From Candidatus Mediterraneibacter quadrami (GTDB lineage: Bacteria; Bacillota; Clostridia; Lachnospirales; Lachnospiraceae): DNA of 32,601 nucleotides. Below are positions 22,162-31,418 of this stretch, one piece after another; the first letter of the stretch is position 1; each line of letters starts with the position of its first letter. The position numbers and the translations under genes were made by a program. The stretch spans positions 1 to 32,601 of the forward strand of contig DWUU01000037.1 in the NCBI GenBank assembly GCA_019120575.1, written 5' to 3'. The notes under the pieces were generated by a model, which ran no database searches, was not told the origin of the DNA, and saw nothing but the letters and a program-made list of their open reading frames with translations.

Positions 22162-25158
22162 ATGAGTGATATTATGCGACCGATGTCATTTGCCCAGCTG
22201 CTTGACTGGACACTGACGGAACATAAAAAGAGCGGAACCGTATTCGGGGAGCACCATCCTTATCATGCGGATCCGAAGTTTAACCGGACGATTTTCGAAC
22301 GGACGCTGGAGACGCCGGTGGGCCCGGCGGCCGGCCCCCATACCCAGCTGGCCCAGAATATCGCGGCCGCTTACTACACCGGGAGCCGGTTCTTTGAACT
22401 GAAGACGGTGCAGATCATGGACGGCGCGGAACTGTCCGCATGCGTGAACAAGCCCTGTATCAAGGCGGACGACGAGTGTTACAACTGCGAGTGGTCCACG
22501 GAGCTTTATGTGCCCCAGGCCATGGAAGAATATATCAAAGCCTGGTTCCTCTGCAAGGTGATGGCAAAGGAATTCGGACTGGGCGGCATGGACGGCTTCC
22601 AGTTCAATATCAGCGTGGGCTACGACCTGGAGGGCATCAGGTCTGAGAAGATCGACAACTTCTTAAATACGATGAAGCACGCCCAGGATTCGGATATCTT
22701 CAGATCCTGTAAGGCGTATCTGCTGGAGCATGCGGATCTGTTTGAAAATGTAACGGAAGAGGATATCGAAGGGATTTCCGGAGATATCTGCAATTCCGTG
22801 ACCATTTCCACCCTGCACGGCTGCCCGCCTCAGGAGATCGAGCGCATTGCCATGTACCTGATCACGGAGAAGGGATTCCATACATTCATCAAATGCAACC
22901 CGACACTGCTAGGCTATGAGTACGCGCGGAAGATGATGGACGATATGGGATACGACTACGTGGCGTTCGGGGATTTCCATTTTAAGGATGATCTGCAGTA
23001 TGCGGACGCCGTGCCGATGCTGGAGCGCCTGATGAAGGTGTGCGCGGAGCGGAACCTGGAGTTCGGCGTGAAGATCACCAATACGTTCCCGGTGGATGTA
23101 AAGCAGAATGAACTGCCCAGCGGGGAAATGTACATGTCCGGCAAATCCCTGTACCCGCTGTCCATTTCTGTGGCGGCAAAACTGGCGAAAGACTTTGACG
23201 GAAAGCTCCGTATCTCCTATTCGGGCGGCGCGGATTACTACAATATCAAAGACATTGTGGAGGCGGGCATCTGGCCGGTGACGGTGGCGACGACTCTCCT
23301 GAAGCCGGGCGGATATGACCGGATGAACCAGATGGCAGCCCTCCTGGAAAAAGAAGGCGCCGTATTCAGCGGCGTGGACGCGGAGGCGGTGCAGCGTCTG
23401 GTGGATGCGGCGAAGACCGATCCCCATCATGTGAAAGCGGTGAAACCGCTCCCGTCCAGGAAGATGAAGAAGCAGGTGCCGCTGCTGGACTGCTTTACCG
23501 CACCCTGCAGGGAGGGATGTCCGATCCATCAGGATATTCCGGCGTATCTGCAGCTTGTAAAGGACGGAAAATACGAAGCGGCCATGAAGGTCATTACAGA
23601 GAAGAATCCGCTCCCGTTCATTACGGGAACAATCTGCGCCCATCCGTGTATGGGCAAATGCACCCGCAATTTCTATGAGGAATCCGTTTATATCCGCGGG
23701 ATGAAGCTGATCGCGGCGCAGAACGGATATGACGCGCTCATGGAGAAGCTTGCGGAGGCCCCGGTGACAAAGAGCGGGAAGGCCGCAGTGATCGGCGGCG
23801 GACCGGCCGGAATGGCGGCGGCATATTTCCTCCGCAGAGCGGGGATGGAGACCACCCTGTTCGAGAAGACGAACCGGCTGGGCGGCGTGGTGCGCCACGT
23901 GATCCCGGAATTCCGGATCCCGGCGGAGGCCATTGATAAGGATGCGGCGCTTCTTGAGAAGACCGGCGTCCAGATTTATCTGAATTCGGAGATTACCGAT
24001 CTTGAGATGCTGAAAAATGCCGGCTATACGGCGGTTGTCCTGGCGGTCGGCGCGTCGGAGCCGGGTGTGCTGCGACTGGAAAAAGGCGAGCCGGTCAACG
24101 CCCTGGAATTCCTGGCGGATTTCAAGGCGAAAGACGGAGACCTTGATATCGGGAAAAATGTTGTCATCATCGGCGGCGGAAATACCGCCATGGATACGGC
24201 CAGAGCGGCGAAACGCACGAAAGGCGTGGAGCACGCGTATCTGGTATACAGAAGGACGAAGCGCTACATGCCGGCAGATGAGGAAGAACTGGTCATGGCA
24301 GTGGAGGACGGCGTAGAGTTCATGGAACTGCTGGCGCCGGTGAAGCTGGAGAACGGCAGGCTTCTCTGCAAGGTGATGAAGCTGGGCGACTACGACGCAT
24401 CCGGCAGAAGAGGCGTGGTGGAGACCGGGGAAGAGAAAGAGATCCCGGCGGACACCGTGATCGCCGCAGTGGGCGAGCGCGTGCCGACCGCATTTTATGA
24501 ATCCTGCGGCATCCGCGTAAATGACCGCGGACGTGCCATTGTAAATGAAGAAACATGTGAATCCAGCCGCGCCGGCGTATACATCGTGGGCGACGGCATG
24601 GGCGGTCCGGCGACCGTGGTCGAGGGCATCAGCAATGCGCTGAAAGCGGCCCGGGCGGTGATCGGGGAAGAGATCGTCAGAGATTTTGAACCGGAGACCG
24701 GTGAGGATGCAATCTACGGCAGGAAAGGACATCTGGACAGCCGGACAGAAGACGGCGAAGAGAGCGGCCGGTGCCTCGGGTGTTCCGCTATCTGCGAGAA
24801 CTGCGTGGAGGCCTGTCCGAACCGGGCGAACATCGCCATTCGCGTACCGGGCATGGAGAAGCATCAGATCATCCATGTGGATTACATGTGCAACGAATGC
24901 GGCAACTGCCGGAGCTTCTGTCCTTATGACAGCGCTCCGTATCTTGACAAGTTCACCCTGTTTGCCGACGAGAAGGACATGGCAGACAGCAGCAACCAGG
25001 GATTCACGGTGCTCGATAAAGAGCAGGTGAAGTGCCAGGTGCGGTTCTTCGGAGAGACATCCGTCTGGACGAAGGGCGATGAGACACGGATTCCGGAGGC
25101 GCTGCAGGATCTGATGGAAACCGTGTGCAAAGACTATTCATATATGCTCAGAGACTGA
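22162..25158 (+). CDS. ygfK: YgfK: large flavin/Fe-S oxidoreductase (labelled putative selenate reductase subunit)
   Basis: A 998-residue cytoplasmic redox protein. The order is: dihydroorotate-dehydrogenase-like barrel (about 1-420); a dihydropyrimidine-dehydrogenase-type Fe-S helical domain (about 443-520, with CFTAPCREGCPIHQDIPAYL and CAHPCMGKCTR); FAD site AVIGGGPAGMAAAYFLRRAG (about 540); NAD(P) site VVIIGGGNTAMDTARAAKR (about 667); and a C-terminal ferredoxin part (CLGCSAICENCVEACPNRA near 870, CNECGNCRSFCPYD near 909). The DPD-like build argues for reduction or oxidation of a purine-derived ring more than selenate. It sits between the permease and hydA. AGGAGG precedes ATG 22162. Confidence 0.93.
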   Translation: MSDIMRPMSFAQLLDWTLTEHKKSGTVFGEHHPYHADPKFNRTIFERTLETPVGPAAGPHTQLAQNIAAAYYTGSRFFELKTVQIMDGAELSACVNKPCIKADDECYNCEWSTELYVPQAMEEYIKAWFLCKVMAKEFGLGGMDGFQFNISVGYDLEGIRSEKIDNFLNTMKHAQDSDIFRSCKAYLLEHADLFENVTEEDIEGISGDICNSVTISTLHGCPPQEIERIAMYLITEKGFHTFIKCNPTLLGYEYARKMMDDMGYDYVAFGDFHFKDDLQYADAVPMLERLMKVCAERNLEFGVKITNTFPVDVKQNELPSGEMYMSGKSLYPLSISVAAKLAKDFDGKLRISYSGGADYYNIKDIVEAGIWPVTVATTLLKPGGYDRMNQMAALLEKEGAVFSGVDAEAVQRLVDAAKTDPHHVKAVKPLPSRKMKKQVPLLDCFTAPCREGCPIHQDIPAYLQLVKDGKYEAAMKVITEKNPLPFITGTICAHPCMGKCTRNFYEESVYIRGMKLIAAQNGYDALMEKLAEAPVTKSGKAAVIGGGPAGMAAAYFLRRAGMETTLFEKTNRLGGVVRHVIPEFRIPAEAIDKDAALLEKTGVQIYLNSEITDLEMLKNAGYTAVVLAVGASEPGVLRLEKGEPVNALEFLADFKAKDGDLDIGKNVVIIGGGNTAMDTARAAKRTKGVEHAYLVYRRTKRYMPADEEELVMAVEDGVEFMELLAPVKLENGRLLCKVMKLGDYDASGRRGVVETGEEKEIPADTVIAAVGERVPTAFYESCGIRVNDRGRAIVNEETCESSRAGVYIVGDGMGGPATVVEGISNALKAARAVIGEEIVRDFEPETGEDAIYGRKGHLDSRTEDGEESGRCLGCSAICENCVEACPNRANIAIRVPGMEKHQIIHVDYMCNECGNCRSFCPYDSAPYLDKFTLFADEKDMADSSNQGFTVLDKEQVKCQVRFFGETSVWTKGDETRIPEALQDLMETVCKDYSYMLRD

Positions 25159-25191
25159 ATAAAAAACGGATGACAGAAAGGGGGAGCCGGT

Positions 25192-26559
25192 ATGAAGCTT
25201 CTGTTTAAAGGCGGCAAAGTTGTAAGTGGCAAGGGCACGAAGAAAATGGATATCCTGGTAAAAGGGGAGAAGATCCTTGCCGTGGGAGAGAACCTGGATT
25301 TTAAAGACGCAGATGTCATTGATGTGAGGGGGAAACTTCTGTTTCCGGGATTTATCGACGCGCACACCCACATGGCGCTGGAAGTGAGCAATACCGTGAC
25401 AGCGGATAAATTTGATACGGGAACGAAAGCGGAGCTGGCAGGCGGAACCACCTGCATCATTGATTATGCGACCCAGTACCGGGGAGAAAATCTGCGGGAG
25501 GCGCTCAACAACTGGCACCAGAAAGCGGACGGCGAGTCTTCCTGTGATTATGCCTTCCATCTGGCGCTGACCGACTGGAATGAGAACATCAGCCGTGAAC
25601 TGGAAGAGATCGTCAATGAAGAAACCTGCTCCTTCAAGCTGTATATGACCTATGACACCATGGTGGACGACGAGACGATGTATGAGATCCTCTCCCGCCT
25701 GAAAGAGCTGGGCGGCATCGCCGGCGTACACTGTGAGAATGACGGCATTATCAGAGCCAGACTGAAAGAACTTCAGAAAATGAAAGGCAGCCGCATCGAC
25801 GTGTCCGATTATCCGTGGACGCGTCCTAAAGAGGCGGAGGCGGAAGCCGTATCCCGGCTCCTCCGGATTGCAAAATGCGTGGACACGCCGGTGGTTGTCG
25901 TACATTTAAGCACGGCGGCCGGATACCGGGAGATCCTGCGGGCAAGAGAAGCGGGGCAGAAGGTATATGTGGAGACCTGTCCGCAGTATCTGCTGATGGA
26001 TGAGAGCAAATATATGCTGCCCTTCGAGGAGGCAAGGCATTATATGATCGCGCCGCCGCTTCGGAAGAAGAAAAACCAGGAGATCCTCTGGCAGGCGTTA
26101 AAGGAAGGCAGGATCCACACCATTGCCACGGACCACTGCAGTTTTACAAAAGAGCAGAAGATGGCCGGGGCGAAAGATTTCTCCAGAACGCCCTGCGGCA
26201 TGCCCGGCGCGGAAGAGCGTCCGGCGCTGATCTGGCAGTTCGGTGTAAATGAGAAGCGGATCACCGTGGAGCAGATGTGCCAGTATCTTTCAGAGAATCC
26301 GGCAAAGCTTTATAAGCTCTATCCGGAGAAAGGCGCGCTTCTCCCGGGAAGCGATGCGGATATCGTTGTCTGGGATCCGGAGGAAGAATGGACCATGACG
26401 GCGGAGAGCCAGCAGTCGGCCTGCGATTACTGCCCGATGGAGGGAACGAAGATCCGGGGCAGGGCGCAGCAGGTATACTTAAGAGGCCGGCTGGCGGCGC
26501 TGAACGGACAGATCCTGGAAGAGAAGACCGGCGTCTATGTGCGCCACGGCGTGAAATAG
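25192..26559 (+). CDS. hydA: Dihydropyrimidinase / D-phenylhydantoinase family
   Basis: Binuclear metal cyclic amidohydrolase of 455 residues that opens hydantoin- or dihydropyrimidine-like rings. Metal ligands are visible: FIDAHTHM (His58, His60), the carboxylated lysine Lys149 in CSFKLYMTYD, GVHCENDG, VVVHLSTAAG and IATDHCSF. In this cluster it corresponds to the gene called hyuA in E. coli purine-degradation loci, and it would open a cyclic ureide. Start ATG 25192 follows AAAGGGGGAG. The next gene, yqeC, starts one base after its stop. Confidence 0.94.
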   Translation: MKLLFKGGKVVSGKGTKKMDILVKGEKILAVGENLDFKDADVIDVRGKLLFPGFIDAHTHMALEVSNTVTADKFDTGTKAELAGGTTCIIDYATQYRGENLREALNNWHQKADGESSCDYAFHLALTDWNENISRELEEIVNEETCSFKLYMTYDTMVDDETMYEILSRLKELGGIAGVHCENDGIIRARLKELQKMKGSRIDVSDYPWTRPKEAEAEAVSRLLRIAKCVDTPVVVVHLSTAAGYREILRAREAGQKVYVETCPQYLLMDESKYMLPFEEARHYMIAPPLRKKKNQEILWQALKEGRIHTIATDHCSFTKEQKMAGAKDFSRTPCGMPGAEERPALIWQFGVNEKRITVEQMCQYLSENPAKLYKLYPEKGALLPGSDADIVVWDPEEEWTMTAESQQSACDYCPMEGTKIRGRAQQVYLRGRLAALNGQILEEKTGVYVRHGVK

Positions 26560-26560
26560 G

Positions 26561-27355
26561 ATGATATGGATTTATAAAGAAGACAGATTATTTAAAACAG
26601 ATTCAATGAGACAGGCGCTGGAACCGGAGCGGGAGACACCCCGGGTACAGCGCCCGGTCATATCGACGGTTGGTGCGGGCGGCAAGACGACGACCCTGCA
26701 CCGGCTGGCTGAGGAGTATGTCCGGGCAGGGATTCCGGTGCTCGTGACGACCACGACGCACATCCTGAAAGAGGACCGGCCTTTTTTCCTGACCGGATAT
26801 TCAGAAGAAAAGATCCGGGATGTACTGGAAAAATACGGCCAGGCATGGATCGGAGATCCCGCGCCGGAGGGAAAGCTTATGAAGCTCCCGGACGACGCGT
26901 TTGAAAAGCTTATGAAGCTTGCGGAGCAGATCATTTCTGAGAGGACCGGCAGGCCGGGGCGTCTTCCGGTGCTGATCGAGGCGGACGGCGCGAAGCGGCT
27001 TCCATTAAAAGTGCCGGCGGAGCATGAGCCGGTGATCCCGGAGATGACGACCCACGTCTTGTCCGTGTACGGGCTGGACAGTATCGGAAAAAAGATCGAA
27101 GAAACCGTATTCCGCCCGGAACGGGCGGAGATACTGTTAAATAAGAACAGAACAGAATGTGTAACGGCACGGGACATCGCCCGGCTTGCGGCGCATCAAA
27201 GCGCAGGGCGGAAGGGCTGCCCGGCGGACGCCGTATACACAGTCGTTTTAAATAAAGCTGACAGTGAGAAGGAACGGCATGCGGCGCTTGAGATCTGCCG
27301 GATGCTGGCCGGATCGGGGATCCGGCGGATCATTGTAACCGGAGGAAATGTATGA
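26561..27355 (+). CDS. yqeC: YqeC, selenium-dependent molybdenum hydroxylase biogenesis protein
   Basis: A 264-residue P-loop protein with the nucleotide-binding motif TVGAGGKTTTLHRLAEEY (about 36-53), the segment VLVTTTTHI, and LPVLIEADGAKRLPLKVPAEHEPVIP, all hallmarks of YqeC. The family is linked by co-occurrence to enzymes carrying a labile selenium at the molybdenum centre, but its reaction is not known. ATG 26561 is one base after the hydA stop with no strong ribosome site, so coupling to hydA is likely. Its end overlaps the next gene by ATGA. Confidence 0.9.
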   Translation: MIWIYKEDRLFKTDSMRQALEPERETPRVQRPVISTVGAGGKTTTLHRLAEEYVRAGIPVLVTTTTHILKEDRPFFLTGYSEEKIRDVLEKYGQAWIGDPAPEGKLMKLPDDAFEKLMKLAEQIISERTGRPGRLPVLIEADGAKRLPLKVPAEHEPVIPEMTTHVLSVYGLDSIGKKIEETVFRPERAEILLNKNRTECVTARDIARLAAHQSAGRKGCPADAVYTVVLNKADSEKERHAALEICRMLAGSGIRRIIVTGGNV

Positions 27356-28710
27356 AAATATTGATCAGAGGAGCGGGCGACCTGGCCACCGGGATCGCAT
27401 CCCGGCTTTATGGGGCCGGTCATCAGATCCTGATGACGGAGATCCGGGAGCCGCTGACGGTGCGCAGGACCGTGGCCTTTTCCCGGGCGGTCTGTGAGGG
27501 ACGCGCCCGGGTGGAGGATATGACGGCCGTGCTGGCAGCAGACCGTAGGGCGGCGGAGCAGATCCTGGCGGACGGGGATATCGCCGTCATGGTGGACGAA
27601 GAAGCGTCCTGCCGCAGCTGGTATGAGCCGGATGTGCTCATCGATTCGATCCTGGCGAAGCGGAATCTGGGGACCCGGATCACGGACGCGCCCTTTGTGG
27701 TCGGCGTGGGGCCGGGATTTACAGCCGGGACGGACTGCAACTGTGTGGTAGAGACGAAACGGGGCCATACGCTGGGCAATGTGATCCGCCGCGGCAGCGC
27801 CATCCCGAACACCGGCGTGCCGGGAAATGTAGGCGGCTACACCATTGAGCGGCTGCTCCGCGCGGCGGCGGACGGGGAGCTGGAGCCGAAAGTCGGGATC
27901 GGTGATTTCGTGGAGCAGGGGCAGACTGTGGCCGTGACCGGCGGCGTTCCGGTGTTTGCACAGATGAGCGGCATTGTGCGCGGAATGCTGCAGAGCGGGA
28001 TCCGTGTGCAGAAAGACCTGAAGATCGGGGACATAGACGCCCGGGCAGAGAAGTCCCACTGTTATACAATCTCGGATAAGGCGCGGGCAATCGGCGGCGG
28101 TGTGCTGGAGGCGGTGACGGCATTTGAACGGATGAAAGAGCGGTATGCCATCGTCATCCTGGCGGCCGGTTCGGGCAGCAGGTTCGGAGGTAACAAACTG
28201 ACCGCTCCGGTAAAGGGCAGACCGCTGTACGAACATACTTTGGAGAAAATGCAGGCGTTCGGTGCATTTCCGGTGTATATCGTCACCGGATCGGAAGAGA
28301 TCGCGGGTGCGGCCGGAGAGCGGGGGATGATCCCGGTGAAAAATACAGAACCGGAGAAAGGGATCGCCCTGTCGCTCAGACTGGGACTTGAGAAGGCGCT
28401 GGAACGGAAGCCGGATTTAAGAGGCGTTCTCTTTTCCGTCTGCGACCAGCCGGGGATCACAGTTTCTACCATAGGAGAGATCTTCCGCACGGCGGCCCGG
28501 CATCCGGGCACCATCGTCTGTGCGGGAAGCGGAGAGAAAAAAGGCAACCCGGTCTGCTGGGATGCAGTGTATTTCCCGGAGCTTATGAAGCTGTCCGGGG
28601 ATGAAGGCGGAAGGCAGATCATGAAAAAGCATAAAGAGAGGATACGGATCGTAGAGGCGGACGCGGAGGAACTGAAAGACATCGACCGCCGGGAGGATCT
28701 GCACGAATGA
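27352..28710 (+). CDS. yqeB: YqeB::MocA fusion (selenium-Mo hydroxylase maturation + molybdopterin nucleotidyltransferase)
   Basis: A 452-residue single frame joining two genes that are separate in E. coli. Residues 1 to about 255 match the EF2563/YqeB family (MKILIRGAGDLATGIASRLY, PFVVGVGPGFTAGTDCN, RGSAIPNTGVPGNVGGYTIE, GDFVEQGQTVAVTGG). Residues about 264-452 are a MobA/MocA-like nucleotidyltransferase (AIVILAAGSGSRFGGNKL, then GVLFSVCDQPGI and KKGNPVCWD). MocA makes molybdopterin cytosine dinucleotide; YqeB supports selenium-containing hydroxylases. No stop or shift divides the halves. It overlaps yqeC by 4 bases and precedes xdh by 15, so it probably prepares the cofactor of that enzyme. 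Confidence 0.9.
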   Translation: MKILIRGAGDLATGIASRLYGAGHQILMTEIREPLTVRRTVAFSRAVCEGRARVEDMTAVLAADRRAAEQILADGDIAVMVDEEASCRSWYEPDVLIDSILAKRNLGTRITDAPFVVGVGPGFTAGTDCNCVVETKRGHTLGNVIRRGSAIPNTGVPGNVGGYTIERLLRAAADGELEPKVGIGDFVEQGQTVAVTGGVPVFAQMSGIVRGMLQSGIRVQKDLKIGDIDARAEKSHCYTISDKARAIGGGVLEAVTAFERMKERYAIVILAAGSGSRFGGNKLTAPVKGRPLYEHTLEKMQAFGAFPVYIVTGSEEIAGAAGERGMIPVKNTEPEKGIALSLRLGLEKALERKPDLRGVLFSVCDQPGITVSTIGEIFRTAARHPGTIVCAGSGEKKGNPVCWDAVYFPELMKLSGDEGGRQIMKKHKERIRIVEADAEELKDIDRREDLHE

Positions 28711-28725
28711 CAGGAAGGTGGGATC

Positions 28726-31311
28726 ATGAAAGAGAATTATACATTTACGGTAAACGGAATCGAGCGCACGACCTGCGAGGACAAGCCGCTGCTGCGATAT
28801 CTGCGGGATGATCTTCATCTTCATTCCGTCAAGGACGGATGCAGCGAGGGCGCCTGCGGGACCTGTACGATCATTGTGGACGGCCGGGCGGTAAAATCCT
28901 GCGTGCTGACCACAAAACGCGCGGCGGGCAAGACGATCCTGACCACAGAAGGACTGTCGGAAAAGGAGAAGGAAGCGTTTGTCTATGCATTCGGCGCGAA
29001 AGGATCGGTTCAGTGCGGGTTCTGCATCCCCGGCATGGTCATGGCCGGGAAGGCGCTGATCGACAAAGTGCCGGACCCGACAGAGGAAGAGATCAAGATC
29101 GCATTAAAGGGAAACATCTGCCGCTGTACGGGATACAAGAAGATCATTGAAGGCATTCAGCTTGCGGCGGCCATTCTGCGGGGGGATGCAGCGATCGATG
29201 AAGATCTGGAAAAGGGCGATGAATACGGCGTCGGACAGAAAGCCTTCCGGCTGGATGTGCGGGAAAAGGTGCTGGGATACGGGGAGTATCCGGACGACGT
29301 GGAAATGGAAGGAATGGTCTATGCATCGGCCGTGCGTTCCAGATACGCCCGTGCCCGGATCCTTGACATCCGCGCGGAGGAAGCGCTGGCGCTTCCGGGC
29401 GTGCTGGCGGTCCTGACTGCGGAAGACGTGCCCAATAATAAGGTGGGGCATCTGCAGCAGGACTGGGATGTGATGATCGCAAAAGGAAGCATTACCAGAT
29501 GCGTGGGGGACGCCATCTGTCTCGTTGTGGCTGAGACGAGAGACATCCTTGATAAAGCCAAAAAACTGATCGGGATCGATTATGAAGAACTGAAGCCTGT
29601 GACTTCGATCCGGGAGGCCATGGCGGAGGATGCGCCGAAGGTCCACTCAAACGGCAATCTGTGCCAGAAGCGTCATGTGACGCGGGGAGATGCGAAGAAA
29701 GCACTGGCGGAGTCAAAATATGTGGTGACGCAGACCTACCGGACGCCGTTTACCGAGCATGCATTTCTGGAGCCTGAGTCCGCGGTGGCTTTCCCGTATA
29801 AGGACGGTGTGAAAGTCCTCTCATCGGACCAGAGCGTCTACGATACGCGGCATGAAATTTCCATCATGCTGGGATGGGATCCGGAACGCGTGGTGGTGGA
29901 GAACAAGCTGGTGGGCGGCGGCTTCGGCGGCAAGGAGGATGTGTCCGCCCAGCATATCGCGGCGCTGGCGGCGCTGAAGGTGAACCGGCCGGTGAAGGTT
30001 ACATTTTCCCGGCAGGAGTCCATTAATTTCCATCCGAAGCGCCATGCCATGGAGGGGACATTTACACTGGGATGTGATGAGAACGGGATCTTCACGGGAC
30101 TGGACTGCGAGATCTATTTTGACACAGGTGCCTATGCGTCCCTGTGCGGACCGGTGCTGGAGCGCGCCTGCACCCATTCCGTGGGACCGTACTGCTATCA
30201 GAATACAGACATCCGGGGATACGGGTATTATACGAATAATCCGCCGGCCGGGGCATTCCGGGGATTCGGCGTATGCCAGAGCGAATTCGCCCTGGAGTCC
30301 AATATCAATCTTCTGGCCGAGAAGGTGGGCATTTCGCCCTGGGAGATCCGTTACCGCAATGCCATCGAGCCGGGCAGGGTCCTGCCGAACGGACAGATCG
30401 CCGACTGCTCGACGGCATTGAAAGAGACCCTGCTGGCGGTGAAGGACGTCTATGAAAGCAACCCGGGCCGGGCGGGGATCGCCTGTGCCATGAAAAATGC
30501 CGGCGTGGGCGTGGGCCTGCCGGATAAAGGCCGGGCAAAACTGGTCGTACATAACGGAAAGATCGAACTGTACAGCGCGGCGTCCGATATCGGGCAGGGC
30601 TGTAAAACCGTGTTCGTGCAGATGGTCGCAGAGACTACCGGACTCGGGAAAGACCGGATCATCAATATGGGCGCCAACTCCGAGGTGGCGCCGGACTCCG
30701 GAACCACATCCGGATCCCGGCAGACGTTGATCACCGGCGAGGCGGTGCGTATGGCAGCCGCGGACCTCAACAAAGATCTTCAGGCCGCAGGCGGCAGCCT
30801 GGAGGAACTGGAAGGGAAAGAATATTTTGCAGAATTCTTTGATCCAACCGATAAGCTGGGTGCGGATGTGCCGAATCCGAAGAGTCATGTGGCCTACGGC
30901 TTCGCCACCCATGTGGTGATCCTGGACGATGACGGACGGGTAAAGGAAGTCTATGCGGCCCATGATTCCGGGAAGGTGGTCAATCCCATCGCCATCCAGG
31001 GACAGATCGAGGGCGGCGTACTCATGGGGCTTGGCTATGCCCTGACCGAGGACTTCCCGCTGAAGGACGGGGTGCCCCAGGCAAGGTACGGGACGCTGGG
31101 CCTGATGCGGGCCACGCAGATTCCGGATATCCATGCCATCTATGTGGAGAAAGAGGAACTGCTTCCGTTTGCCTACGGGGCAAAAGGCATTGGCGAGATC
31201 GCCACGATCCCGACAGCGCCCGCGGTACAGGGTGCTTACTATGCGAAGGATCATGTGCTCAGGACAAAACTGCCGATGGAGGATACGTTTTATTCTAAGA
31301 AGAAGAAATGA
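28726..31311 (+). CDS. xdh: Xanthine-dehydrogenase-like molybdenum hydroxylase, Fe-S and Mo domains in one chain
   Basis: An 861-residue fusion. The N-terminal 2Fe-2S domain has Cys39, 44, 47 and 59 (DGCSEGACGTC...SC). The second 2Fe-2S domain has Cys97, 100, 132 and 134 (CGFC...CRC). The molybdenum-binding domain from about 170 has GGGFGGKEDV, GAFRGFGVCQSEF and, near the C-terminus, the catalytic glutamate (about Glu824) in YGAKGIGEIATIPTAPA. There is no FAD domain and no FAD subunit gene nearby, as in the XdhD-type selenium-linked hydroxylases. It likely acts on xanthine or a related purine and needs an external electron partner, possibly YgfK. It is the last gene of the ssnA operon. Confidence 0.93.
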   Translation: MKENYTFTVNGIERTTCEDKPLLRYLRDDLHLHSVKDGCSEGACGTCTIIVDGRAVKSCVLTTKRAAGKTILTTEGLSEKEKEAFVYAFGAKGSVQCGFCIPGMVMAGKALIDKVPDPTEEEIKIALKGNICRCTGYKKIIEGIQLAAAILRGDAAIDEDLEKGDEYGVGQKAFRLDVREKVLGYGEYPDDVEMEGMVYASAVRSRYARARILDIRAEEALALPGVLAVLTAEDVPNNKVGHLQQDWDVMIAKGSITRCVGDAICLVVAETRDILDKAKKLIGIDYEELKPVTSIREAMAEDAPKVHSNGNLCQKRHVTRGDAKKALAESKYVVTQTYRTPFTEHAFLEPESAVAFPYKDGVKVLSSDQSVYDTRHEISIMLGWDPERVVVENKLVGGGFGGKEDVSAQHIAALAALKVNRPVKVTFSRQESINFHPKRHAMEGTFTLGCDENGIFTGLDCEIYFDTGAYASLCGPVLERACTHSVGPYCYQNTDIRGYGYYTNNPPAGAFRGFGVCQSEFALESNINLLAEKVGISPWEIRYRNAIEPGRVLPNGQIADCSTALKETLLAVKDVYESNPGRAGIACAMKNAGVGVGLPDKGRAKLVVHNGKIELYSAASDIGQGCKTVFVQMVAETTGLGKDRIINMGANSEVAPDSGTTSGSRQTLITGEAVRMAAADLNKDLQAAGGSLEELEGKEYFAEFFDPTDKLGADVPNPKSHVAYGFATHVVILDDDGRVKEVYAAHDSGKVVNPIAIQGQIEGGVLMGLGYALTEDFPLKDGVPQARYGTLGLMRATQIPDIHAIYVEKEELLPFAYGAKGIGEIATIPTAPAVQGAYYAKDHVLRTKLPMEDTFYSKKKK

Positions 31312-31378
31312 TGCTCCGCGCGGATGCGCAGGGATTCGAAGAAGTATGATGCCGGCTGATGCCGGTCTGAATTTCATG

Positions 31379-31402
31379 CCGGGACCTGTTTTCAGGTCCC
31401 GG
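31379..31402. terminator. Hairpin between xdh and the AraC-type gene
   Basis: A perfect 10-bp stem CCGGGACCTG/CAGGTCCCGG with loop TTTT (AAAA on the minus strand). Neither side has a proper U tract. It is the only candidate terminator for the convergent xdh operon and regulator gene. Confidence 0.6.
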
Positions 31403-31418
31403 ATCTCAGAAAAAGCGG

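Noticed and set aside
22909-24876. 655-codon minus-strand frame opposite ygfK; likewise 29821-31377 opposite xdh
   Set aside because: Long antisense frames caused by codon bias; no motifs, no plausible start signals.
31312-31418. Possible extra small gene between xdh and the AraC-type gene
   Set aside because: Only a hairpin and short repeats (GCCGG) are visible; no coding signal.
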